From NCBI GenBank assembly GCA_914767715.1, contig OU612069.1, positions 16,119,387 to 16,179,386 of the forward strand: DNA of 60,000 bases, given 5' to 3'. This DNA comes from Membranipora membranacea. Lineage: Eukaryota > Bryozoa > Gymnolaemata > Cheilostomatida > Membraniporidae. Position numbers and translations under genes: made by a program. Below, piece after piece: positions 35,901-46,100 of the stretch. Under the pieces are notes generated by a model. It was not told the origin of the DNA, did not search any database, and worked only from the letters and a program-made list of their open reading frames with translations. Positions within the stretch are counted from its first letter, which is position 1; every line of letters starts with the position of its first letter.

Positions 35901-38900
35901 CTGCTAATGATTGCTCACCCTATCTCAATGATTCACTCTCACAGGTACATGTGTACCGATTCTACAATTTTATCTCATTGCAGGCAGTTGCTAAGGGATA
36001 TTTAGTCACCATGTAATTAAACTGAGAGGCTCTTTAGAGTATGATTTGCAAAACTAGCACTAACCTGGAGAAATTTACACCACAACTCGAGAAACCTGAA
36101 CCTGCTACTCATCACAATGTTCCAGTAAGCCAGGGCTACCTCCAAATCTGAAAAAAGCAACAGTTATACAACTAATATAACATAATAAATAAAAATATAA
36201 TTATAACCTACATCACATAATTGTATTCAATATATCCACGACTGTTATGAATATCATGGCAGGCCGGACTTTATGATTGAATGGTGAACCCTAGCCTAAG
36301 GCATTATTCAGTTGGTTGAGCTTATATTCTCAAGGAAATCCTACTGGTTCAATATCTATCTATGTCTATGACGTAAGCCGAACATGTAGTTACACTTCCG
36401 AGAACCTGTTTTTGGAATAACCAAGCCAATATAAACTGGTACAAGGATTGATATTTCTATTGTTGAAACTTTAGGAGATAAATGACATGGACTTGCTTTC
36501 ACTTGATTTATTGCATTTTAATTCTGCAGCTTTTGTCATAAAACTACAAGTAGTGAGTCATTGTTTCCTCCTACAAGAATATTATATTCAGATTTAACTA
36601 AGATTAGAATCTGACTCTGCTCCTGTACATCTAACAACAAGCTACTTGGAGTGAGGCGGGGGGGGGGGGTGAGGGGGCAGGTGGAGGAGGGGGCTGAATG
36701 GAGTGCATGTGGGAGTTTTGCTTCCTGGCAGATTACTGCCAACATTGGCACCACACACAACCAAGTAGCTAATGCAACAGTTTTGGTCTTTGCTGGATGA
36801 ACTTGGATGTCACAGTTCTATGACTGAGTAAAATTAGATATCTGACTCTACTTCTGCACAGCAAGATCCAACCAACCCTTTACAGCTAAGGTGGTTGCTT
36901 CCTCGCAGATAGAAACTAACACTGTCATCATACATTTGGTTATTGCTGACGTATGATTTTTGAGGTCCCATTGGCCTTAGACTGACTAGTCTTATTGAAC
37001 TGAGCGTTGTTTGGCCCAAGATTGTAGGCAGTTAAACAGGAATGTGGTGGGATTTGAGCCTTAGAATTTTAAAAACGCTGTGCAAAACAGCTTCCTTCTG
37101 CAACATACCCGGGAATAAAAATACTCTCAAGGAGCAAATGGTAGCTAGAGTTTAGTATTTAGCTAGTTTCTTAATGACCTTATGTAGGAGGTTGTATCAA
37201 GTAATGAGGTTGAGGAAAAGTTAGCTAGCCAAAATTTGCACTATTTCGAGTCAGCGTGAACTGTTCTCCCTGCAGATACATTACTCTTCTCAGGTATAAA
37301 TAGATATGTTCTACTCACCTAAGCCCTTCTGACCAGGATTCTTGGCATAATTAAATGTGAAATGATAAAACTGTCTGTATTTAGCTGGATCTGAGATCTC
37401 GCCTTCTAAGTTTGGTAATTTTGACTTAAGTTTGTCGATGCTGTCACACCTAAAGAACAACAACAACAAACAGCGATTTCAATCAATGTATAGTGTTATC
37501 AGATTTTCAAGCTAGAGGGTACCGCTTATATATTTTATATGGATGAGGGGAACATATCTGGCTATTTACTTATAGTTGCTGGACCTCATTTCTCGTCTTT
37601 GATCGGTCCACAAGTTCAATATAGTAAATAGCTGACCCTTGTTAACTTTTGCCAAGCAGCTTGCATGAGTGGAAGGTTGTTACAAGCAAACAATGACCAT
37701 TGGCACCGTCATATCTGTCCAGAGGCTGATAGGTAATAGTTGAGAGGCTAATGCAACTTTAATCGAGCTAAGTCAACTTTCTAGATTGTGCCATTTTATA
37801 TAAAATCTGATCACTGAAAGAATGGATGGGGGCTGCTGGGCAGGCGAAAAAGTTGAGGGAACTAGTTCATCCCTAGTAATCAAACATGTCATCTTCATTA
37901 TCAATTAATTTCAACCGATCAGTCAAACCTTCCAAATCACTTGGATGAAAAGAGAAATTTCAGACATTGTTCTGGCATCATGCTTAGCAAGCACCAAAGT
38001 TAATAAATTGAAAGGCAAAAAGAGAATTGCTTAAAGGCAAAACAATGATGGACATTATTTGGATTCTGCAAATTACTCCATCATTGTACAATTTGAGATC
38101 TGAAGATACTCGAACTTACCCTAAGTCTGTCATTCCATTGACAAACTCTTCTTTTGTAAATTCACATTGATTAGCAGCTTGGAATTTCCAGGCTATTATT
38201 AGCACGACTCTGTGCTCTGGGTCCAAACTTAAATCTTCTAGAAACTTCATCACACCCATGGCTGTCATTTTACTGGGCTCCTGAGGATCTGGAAAAGAGA
38301 AAATGGTGCTGAATTTGTCTTCAAAAGCCTACATTATTTCCATTATGCCATTTTTGTTGGAGTGTTAATGGTTACCCTGTATTCTAGAGAGACCAAACTT
38401 GATGATGTTTCATACAGCCAACCAAGGCATCGTTTCAAAGAGCTTTTTCATAATTTCATCATGAAAGGTCGGACTACAAGCTTTATGAGTAAGACTATGG
38501 ATATAGGCCTACATACTAGAAATCAGATGTGTTAAACTAAGGTGTGAAAATTTGAGGTTTAACTATTCCGAGACATTTTCCATTGAACATTGAAGGCCAC
38601 ATCTAGTAAGCTCAAATTTTTACCAGCTAGTTTAAGTGCCAGACAACCACAAAAGTCATTCCAATGCAACCATTTGGCTTAAGGGGCTGCTGACTACCAT
38701 GTGGTGCAGAGAAATGCTTGTATCTTGGATTTTCATTGTTGAGTATGTTGCCTATCTGTGATGACAAATTGCAGGTGGATTCATAAGTAGTGGTACCAGG
38801 GTTAAATACTACTTTAGCAACACAATCATTTGCTGTAATCAACCTTTTAATCAATACTGACCTTTATATCTACCAAACAGGTGGTCGAGTTTGCCTCTGT

Positions 38901-39096
38901 CTATGGAAGGTCGTCCATAGCTGCCACCACCGCCACCTGGGGCGAATCTTTCAGGGTTTGTGAAGTAGTGATCAGTGGCGAGGTCCAACCTCCAGTCGTA
39001 TGTGGCCAGACATTGTATGGCCGCTTTCTCGTTGGCGTGCGTAAATGATATGAACTGTCGTACTTTGTCCCTCTGTGCTGACTTGAGTTTAGAGGC
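32914..39096 (-). CDS. DCUN1D1: DCN1-like protein (cullin NEDD8 co-E3), DCUN1D1/2 type
   Basis: Six exons in frame: 39096-38862, 38288-38120, 37449-37319, 36147-36065, 34905-34809 and 32990-32914, about 263 aa plus the start Met. The N-terminus ([20 protein letters not shown], then [12 protein letters not shown]) is the UBA-like domain of DCUN1D1/2. The rest is the potentiating-neddylation domain with [54 protein letters not shown] and [20 protein letters not shown]. The Asp, Ala and Asp of the cullin-binding patch (LLDF, GAWP, IDDF) are present. These proteins bind cullin and UBC12 and speed NEDD8 transfer. A short poly-Gly loop (PGGGGGSYG) between the two domains differs from vertebrates. 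The start is uncertain: a pyrimidine-rich acceptor sits just before 39096, so the Met likely lies on a separate exon (see 40036). The alternative is the ATG at 39114, reading through that acceptor. Length matches the about 259 aa of human DCUN1D1. Paralogue choice (1 or 2) is not resolved. Confidence 0.93.
33231..33430. repeat. GTGTATAC-rich local repeats
   Basis: Repeated words CCCATGAAA(C/G)ACCAGT and GGTGTATAC occur several times in both orientations over 200 bases, upstream of the last DCUN1D exon (in intron 6). No ORF with motifs. Confidence 0.6.
33598..33914. mobile_element. MITE-D copy 2, in the last DCUN1D intron
   Basis: Bounded by ATGCTGCTGCC and GGCAGCAGTAT. The inner arms carry AAATAATTTGCACAAACTTA and its inverted partner near 33805-33835. 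Same arrangement as 9321-9680 and about 40 bp shorter. Confidence 0.7.
33925..34224. mobile_element. MITE-E, about 300 bp with long inverted ends
   Basis: The outer ends are TTGTAGCAACACTTATT and its exact inverse at 34208-34224. Further in, TCATTGCAGTCTAATCAAAG with GGCTAGTTTA (left) pairs with the inverse at 34142-34175. Arms of roughly 75-80 bp, imperfect. One copy seen here. Confidence 0.75.
34280..34470. mobile_element. MITE-F, inverted-arm element
   Basis: The left arm around 34307-34349 (GTGTATCTCTGATCG, AGTATGAGTACC) is inverted at about 34405-34459 (GGTACTCATGCTAAGT, CGATCAGAGATATACATG). One arm of a related element, reversed, lies at 35757-35826. Confidence 0.6.
34508..34795. mobile_element. 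MITE-B copy 2 with a 3 x 40 bp terminal array
   Basis: The left end GATGTGTTGGCTCTGAT is the inverse of the right-end motif ATCAGAGCCAACACAT. The right end is amplified: three direct 40-bp units start at 34674, 34714 and 34754 (CTCTTTTCCACCCACCAGCC...). The array stops about 14 bases before the donor side of DCUN1D exon 6 (34809), so it sits at the very start of that intron. Confidence 0.8.
35415..35500 (-). mobile_element. tRNA-like sequence, probable SINE head
   Basis: On the minus strand an A-box-like GGTGGCTCAGTAGGTAAGAG (from 35487) is followed about 45 bases on by a worn B box. Arms do not pair as a complete tRNA. It lies in the large DCUN1D intron 5. Confidence 0.5.
35580..36000. repeat. 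Direct local duplication in DCUN1D intron 5
   Basis: 35585-35712 and 35840-35995 share GATTTAACCA, GCTCACC(T/C)TATCTC, ATGATTCACTCT, CATGTGT and CATTGCAGGCAGTTGC. An arm of MITE-F (35757-35826) lies between them. Confidence 0.6.
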
Positions 39097-40035
39097 CTGA
39101 AAAAGAAAATTCATAGGTAATAATTGAAGTATATACCATATAGGTATTAGGACTGCAAAAAATGTTACACACCCTAGCTAGTTTTTGAGCAATGACAGGC
39201 TATGTTCGAGACATATATTGTTGTAGTGATAGATACAATAATAACATAACAGTACTGAACTGCGATAAACATGTAATCCCTGTGGATTGATTTGGAGGTA
39301 TCCATTATCAACCGCAGTATTACGAAAATGAATAGACTGTTCTTCAAGAAAGGTGTTGTATGTGCAGGTACAAACAAGAAAACATTGCAATTGGACCAGC
39401 ACAACATATTGCAACACTTCAAAAAAGTGGTAGTTGCTGCATCTAACTTATCATACAATGACAGCCCTCAAGTCCTACAAAGCGGTCTTGTGCAGATCGA
39501 AGGGCACCAGAGTGTGAGCATTTAATGCCAACCTTCTCCATCTCCATTGTATGTGTAGAGAATTACAATGAATTTAGGGACTACATTGAACCCTGGACGA
39601 CAAACTTCACATGATTAAATATCTAGCTATGTCCTCAGCTGTGTGGGTGGGGATTAAAAGGTTAAGGTAACATTAACATTGTTGTTGTAATTTACTAAAT
39701 AGATTAATCAGATACCCTCCAACACTCAAACTCGATCAACTATTTAACATTGGTTCTGAGTCACCATATATCTTGCTTCAACTCGTGCACCATAATCAAC
39801 TATAATATAAGGATATTGTTTGATTAACTTTTGCTTAGGCCTCACAAACAAAACAGTACTAGCTAGTCAGAACTTTTACTTTAAGTTAGTAACAAGAAGA
39901 ATCAATGTCTTTTGGATTCAGTATCAGGTTGGTCTAGACTACATGTGCAATCTATACAGCCAAATAATAAGACCAAACCTTCACATACGGTTAATAGTAA
40001 GTTGAATTGAATACATTTAGAGTAATCTTACTGAC

Positions 40036-40038
40036 CAT
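40036..40038 (-). other. Candidate first coding exon (ATG|GT) of DCUN1D
   Basis: On the minus strand an ATG is followed directly by GTCAGTAAG, a good donor, in phase 0. This is exactly what exon 2 (39096, phase 0 in) needs to begin M-ASKLK. The match is short and could be chance, so transcript evidence is needed to choose it over the ATG at 39114. Confidence 0.3.
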
Positions 40039-41215
40039 TACTTCTCTGTTCTTGTTAAACAGTCATCAAAGTCTCATCAATTTTTATGTTTTGATCAAAC
40101 CGGATGTGCTCTGAAGGTCAGCGGCGCAATGACCTTGCACAGATTCAGCACGCACTAAATAGTCTGCTAGAAAGTACCTTTGAATGCCAGGAGTTTATAA
40201 TATAACTAAACGGGATTATGCACACCTACATCAATAGAAGACAACTCTGAATTCACATCATGGGATAAAATATTTTATGCCTAGTGTTCCAGCAACTCTT
40301 TGTTTCCAGGCCCCAGGGAGTCTCAAACTGAAAACAAATTTTAATACATTACCTGCTGAAATTAGAATTTCTGTGGATATCTTTTATCATTCTGACACAA
40401 TTATCAGCAGGAGCGTATTGTAACAATTTGAGTGTAGATAATCAAGAAAACTGATTAACAGTAGCCGAATTCATATATTGATTTTTGTCAGACAATAACC
40501 AAAGTTGACTAAAATGTTGTTTGTTTATTCATTTGTTGTACTGTTTTACCCATTCAGACGGTGATTTTTACTCTGTTTAATGCACAAGTGAGGTCATATA
40601 CTACTGGACAGCAAAACAAAAATGATATAACGACTAAATTGTTTATCTACTAGAGAATGTTCCCTGATTGCAGGGACCTTCAAGACGCCTCTGATTTTGA
40701 GGACTAGTAAACTGACAAAACCTATGGAGGCCTACTATGTACATGAGGCCTGCTGCAAAAGTAATGTTGAACAGTAAGCCAATGCTCAATTCACATCTGA
40801 AGCCAAATTATAAGTTGCTGGTAATCAACGCCAGCTGCCAGAACTCCGCCCGATGGAACAAGGAATGTCAACACAGAACAGGTAAGAGTATTTCATACTC
40901 TCTCAACAACTGTTATCTATTTCATCTTACCAAACATCAGCGCAGTGCTATGACTGATGATAAAACATCTTCGGTCATGCCAGGTTGCCTGAACAATATT
41001 TTGGTAAAATAATTTTATTTTGTAATTGAAACTAGTAGCATATTCCTTTCACAACAGAAAATCAATCAATCAATCAATCAATACCAAAAATACCCAGACA
41101 AATAATTGATTGAATTCTTAAAAAGTGATACAATGTGCAGAAACTGTCATAGATAAAAAAACAAAATAGTAATCATTATTATTCACCCCGGCACTTCTCT
41201 GGAATCTTTATAGTA

Positions 41216-41442
41216 CAGGATCGTAGTTCTGGGGGAGGCAGAGAGGCACTGCCTACGCTAGAAAGCTAAATACAGAGGCCTAAAAACACTATAATTGAAC
41301 AAATCATGTCAGAATCAGCTCCTCTGGGATTTCCATTTGCTAATTATACGCCTTAAACTGTTTATAGCATCACTCCTGGCAATGCTTCGGATTTGCTTCA
41401 AAATTTTGCCTCCCCTACCGTTTTTTCTAAACTACGGCCCTG
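41216..41442. mobile_element. MITE-A copy, about full length
   Basis: Left end CAGGATCGTAGTTCTGGG followed by GGAGGCAGAG. Right end TGCCTCCCCTACCG, then AAACTACGGCCCTG. Reverse orientation relative to the copy at 20748. Confidence 0.7.
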
Positions 41443-41518
41443 TAGTGACACAAAGCATACCTTTTGCCACTGAAATGCCAAATTGTTTTCATATTTCAAT
41501 GTCAGTTATGGTGCTGTT

Positions 41519-41687
41519 CAGTGTTCACTTAATTCAAGCCCCTGGGAAGCACAAAATTTGTCGTAAGCAGAGTGAGAATTAAGTGACATTACAATGCATT
41601 GAGATCTTGCTGAAGGGACCAATTTTCCTTGTCGGAATTAACAGGAGTTCTGAATTATGAAGTTTAAGTTAACCAGCTTACACCGTA
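41519..41687. mobile_element. MITE-C copy 2
   Basis: Left end CAGTGTTCACTTAATTCAA, right end inverted near TTAACCAGCTTACACCG. The core has TACAATGCATTGAGAT, GCTGAAGGGACCAAT and GAATTAACAGGAG as in 7503-7679. Confidence 0.65.
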
Positions 41688-42333
41688 TAAGCGATCATCA
41701 AAAATAATTCTAAAACCTGCTTTGTTTGATATGCCAAGTTGAATAATAAGGATAATACAAGTCATATATTCTTGGCTTTCAGTTTCAATTCGACTTTCAA
41801 AATTTTTAGATCAGGTAGCAACAGTCTGCTATGAAAAATAATAACTTAGAATTGAAATCAAAGGATCATCTACAGTTTTTTAATTCGATCCCAATCTATA
41901 CAATGGAATGCGGCAATTATCAGCGATCACTGATGTTACAATGTTGTACCAGACGCCTTGCTTTCTGCTGTCTGCCAACCCGGTGCCAGCAGCGATGTGT
42001 ATTATCAGTATCATAATAACTAAATAAGTGAACAGTGTCAAAATAGCTTAGTAAAAGTTTAGGTCTTTGTAATAAAAATTTAAAAACTTTTTCAACCTTT
42101 GAATTGAACATAATTCCAGTGATTCAGAAATAATGGGCAATTGAATTGGGCAATTGAATCGCTTTGAGACGCCTTGATACACTGCGCTTTAAATGTGTTG
42201 GCATTTACTGAGGGAACTAAATTTCTCAAGAATAGCTCCAACAATTTTTAGCATTCGATTCCATTAGCATTAGGATTCGAAGAAATTAACCACGGGCACA
42301 AATTATCTTTTACTGTTCACTGTTTGACAGATA

Positions 42334-42987
42334 ATGAGGATCCTGCGTGTAGAAAAGTGGGTACTCAAGGTTCTTGATCCATGTGGTCTCGATCACAATG
42401 ACCGAACAGAGAACATTGAGATACAACAAGTGCTTGATCTCCTCAACCAGACGAGCCAAGAGTACATGTGTAATATAGAAAATAACACAGAGCACTGCCT
42501 TAATGGTGTGATGGCAAGTTACAAACCAACAACTGCTCCTCGAAGGTCAACTCGACTGGCCCAGAAACCAAGACCAAGGGCACGCACCGCACTGAGGGCA
42601 AACTCTCCATATTTATGTTACATGTGAGCTTTTGTTTCTCTTTTTAATTTCAATATGCAAAGTAGTGCAAACTTTTTTCGCATTTTTCTGATTGAAGATC
42701 ATTAGTAGATTTTTTGATTTTATTATCAAAAGATTTGTGATCAATAAATAAAGCCCGATATGTATAAGTTAAACAAAACATGGCTATGCAATAATTTATG
42801 CACTGTTGACAGTTTTGGCAGTTTATCCGGCCAGTATAGTCAGATTCATCTATCCGTTATCAATGAGCCAAAGTTCATTGATGTGATAAAATTGTTTTCT
42901 AATGTTTATTCTGCATATGACCATCGTTATAATGACCTCCGACCCAAGATAAAGCACATACTATTGGAGATTACTACCAGGAAGTAG
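42334..42987 (+). CDS. Uncertain ORFs, possibly a retroelement remnant
   Basis: Two consecutive open frames, 42334-42627 (97 aa) and 42760-42987 (75 aa), have plausible coding composition. Neither belongs to a family I recognise. The first has a Pro/Arg-rich segment, TAPRRSTRLAQKPRPRARTA, of a type often seen near the C-terminus of LTR-retrotransposon integrases, but this is weak. An acceptor-like TTTGACAG stands just before the first. They lie 170 bases or more upstream of the ankyrin-caspase start and could be untranslated or alternative exons of that gene. Confidence 0.25.
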
Positions 42988-43160
42988 AAAAACTAGTAGT
43001 GAATAAATGGTCAGTACAAATCAATCAAGTCAATACGCTTACTGAGGATTAAAGACAACTGCTTGGACATAACATTAACATAACATAGACAAAAAAGAGC
43101 ATATTTATAGCAAAGATTTTAAATATTGGTTATAGGGACACTATTCTATTGGATTTGGTG

Positions 43161-46100
43161 ATGTCAGACAGATTTAAAGAATCTGTGGATGCTCTTACTA
43201 GGAAAGACACCCACCAATTCACACAGATCATAGAATCGCTCCATGATCATGAAAAGTTACTGCTCTTCTGCGCCACAGACTCTGCTGGGAACACGCTGCT
43301 TCACTTGGCGGTGAATCGAAGAAATGAAGAGATCACCAGTTACATAATAAGTGCTGCACTGAGTTTGTGGGGGAGAAAAGATAAGAAAGATTGTGCAAAT
43401 GAAAAATCTGACGGCAGTGATATTTCAAATCAACATATACTTGTCAAGCTGATCGAACTTCAAAATAATGAGGGCAACACTCCCTTACATCTTAGTGCAA
43501 ACAACGGCAACACCACGCTTTTACGTCTGTTACTTCCTTCGGTCGGCAACTTGAGTACACTAAAAGATCCATTCATACTGAGAAATAACAAGGATCTAAG
43601 CCCACTTCATATTTCGGCTGAAAAAGGAGACAAAGAGTTTATGCAAATGGTGTTCAAATTTCGCAACAAGGAAGGTCAATGTTTGGATGTTGATGAGTTA
43701 CTAATCCAAAACAGAAAGGATAGAGCAACTCCTCTTCACTGTGCAGTCAGACGTGGAAAGGTGGTATTATTTCGATTTCTTCTGGGTCTGCTCAACAGCG
43801 AGCAAGCCGAGAAAATTCTCAGAACAGCATATGCAGATGAGCGAAGACTACCTGGATTAGTTGACTGTGCCATCGCTGATCACAGCCGAAACACCGACAC
43901 TTTGATTGCAATCCTAGATCTTTATCCCCGACACGCACAAACCACTTTCCTCAACATCAAAGATTGTAATGGGAACACAATGTTGCATAAGTTAGGGTAT
44001 GCATTTTGTCTAGTAGATCCACTTGTGAAACTTGTTTCCAAATACATCGATCCGGAAGACATTGTTGAATCTATCAGTTCCCGTAATAAGATTGGTCATT
44101 CAGTGGTACACACATTTGTTTACCTACAACAAGGATGGAGGTTCATCGATGCGGTGTTTCACCATGAGAGTGTAGAGACCATGATTGAATGTTTAAACAC
44201 TTTCTCAAATGAGGGTACTTCACCTTTCAGGAGGCTACTTTTGGAGGCTTATGGGTTCAAAAACAGATTAAGTAATGTCTTGGCCAGATATGGCATGACA
44301 GACATTATGATGATGCTCGTCATGTATGAAAAACCGTACTCAAACGAGAACTTAGCTATCATGTGGGCGGTTTTGGAATGTTTTTTTGAGAACAGTCAGC
44401 TCCTACCAAGCAACCAGCAGCCCCTTGTAGAACGATCTAAGGTGCTTATTCGACAATACTATGACATTACGCCCAACGACACTCATTCAAGCGTCCTGGT
44501 ACAATTACTGGATCAGCTCAAGTTGATTGTGGAATCAGGTGAGGTCTGGTAGTGGTTCGACTGCATTAGTGTTATTATTATTGCGTTGCTCTCATACTGG
44601 TGCATTGCAAGAGAGGAAGAAATAGCTCTTTTTCTGGAAAAGTCACCATTGAAACCGTACCAAGTAATTCTAGAATGCATCAGCCAGCTTTGCCATGTTT
44701 TTTTCTTGTCAGAACAGGGCTTTATTGATGACATCGATAACTTTGATGAGTATCAGGCATGTCATGTGATGTAATCTATGACCATTGATCCAAGGCAAAC
44801 AATCCCAAATATTTAATCTGCGCAATCCTATTCATTTTTCTGATAAACCAATTTACCATAGGCCTAATCTTATTTCTTTAACCCCCTTCATGGCACAGTA
44901 GAGTTGGAAAGAAACTTAATCGTTCCTACTTAAAGGGCAACCAAGGTTTCAAACAACTTTTCATTGATGGCCATTGATTAATAGCAGATTGCACCTTCTG
45001 CATGGGGAAAAAGACAAAATATAATTCGGATGATTATTCAGCCAGAATTCTTGTGAAACATTTCTTCCATCAGGCACTCAAACTCAGCTAATAGAGAACA
45101 CCACATAGCAGTTTCCTGTTCCTGTTATTATTTAGCCTGTGCTCTATAATTATTACAGCAAAGTCTTGGAACCTCCCCTAAACTGAAGTGTTACCCAGCT
45201 TAGAGTCAGCAACTACTTTGAGTTTTGCATCGCGTAATGCACAAAGCTGATGCTGCCCAGCACATTATATCCTACCCATTAATGCATTGCTGCGAAACCT
45301 TGGTTGCCCTTTAATTCCATATTTAAATCTCAGATAAAATGAAAACTTTATAATTTTAAATGACACCCTACCTTCCCTCTCTCATGGGAAATTTAAGTTT
45401 CTTCTATTGACAGATACGTTTAAGTTTTGCTGACCTAAGTGCTTGTATTTGATCTGACATATTTCTTGTGCTTATTATTTAGATTCAGAGCGATGTCATC
45501 CACTAGTATGGAAGGATGTAGACGGAAACACAATACTACACATGGCAGCAAAGTTCAATCATCATGACCTCACACAGGTTATACTTCAAAAAGAAAGTGA
45601 TCCAAGGCGCATCAACCGATCATTACTCACTCCAAACCGTGATCAGAAAACTCCATATGAGCTCGCAACTGACACAAAACTAAAGCATCTTCTTCAGTGG
45701 ACAAGAGACCAGATTGGATACTACCCTTTGTTATGTACACCACGGGCTTTGGTATTGTACACCACTGAAAACAGACCAGGCAGTGAAGTGGAGCTCAGAT
45801 CGATCGAAAAGACACTGTCCCTCCTGAAACTTCCAACCACTGTTGTAAAAGATCCGACGGAGAAAGAGATCTTTCTGGCAATAAGAGAGCTACAAACCCA
45901 AGAAGAGAAGTTTGCTCAGGTAGTTGTAGCAATGAGTCATGGAGATAGAGGTCACATATGGGCAAAGGATAAACTTGTACCAATCAGAGACATACTTCTG
46001 CAGATGAACCCTAAAGCGATGTATGGTCAGCCTAAGGTTTGTTGAAGATAAATGTTGTTTGATCTCAGCATTAGGAATTGAAAAAATAAGGAATTGGATG

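Larger units (their letters stand above)
39115..42333. other. Intergenic region between DCUN1D and the ankyrin-caspase gene
   Basis: Contains MITE-A (41216-41442) and MITE-C (41519-41687). Otherwise there are only short open frames without motifs. A run of TCAATCAATCAATCAAT occurs near 41060. Confidence 0.4.

Noticed and set aside
43149-43160. Start of the ankyrin-caspase protein at 43149
   Set aside because: The codon there is TTG. The first ATG in frame is at 43161.
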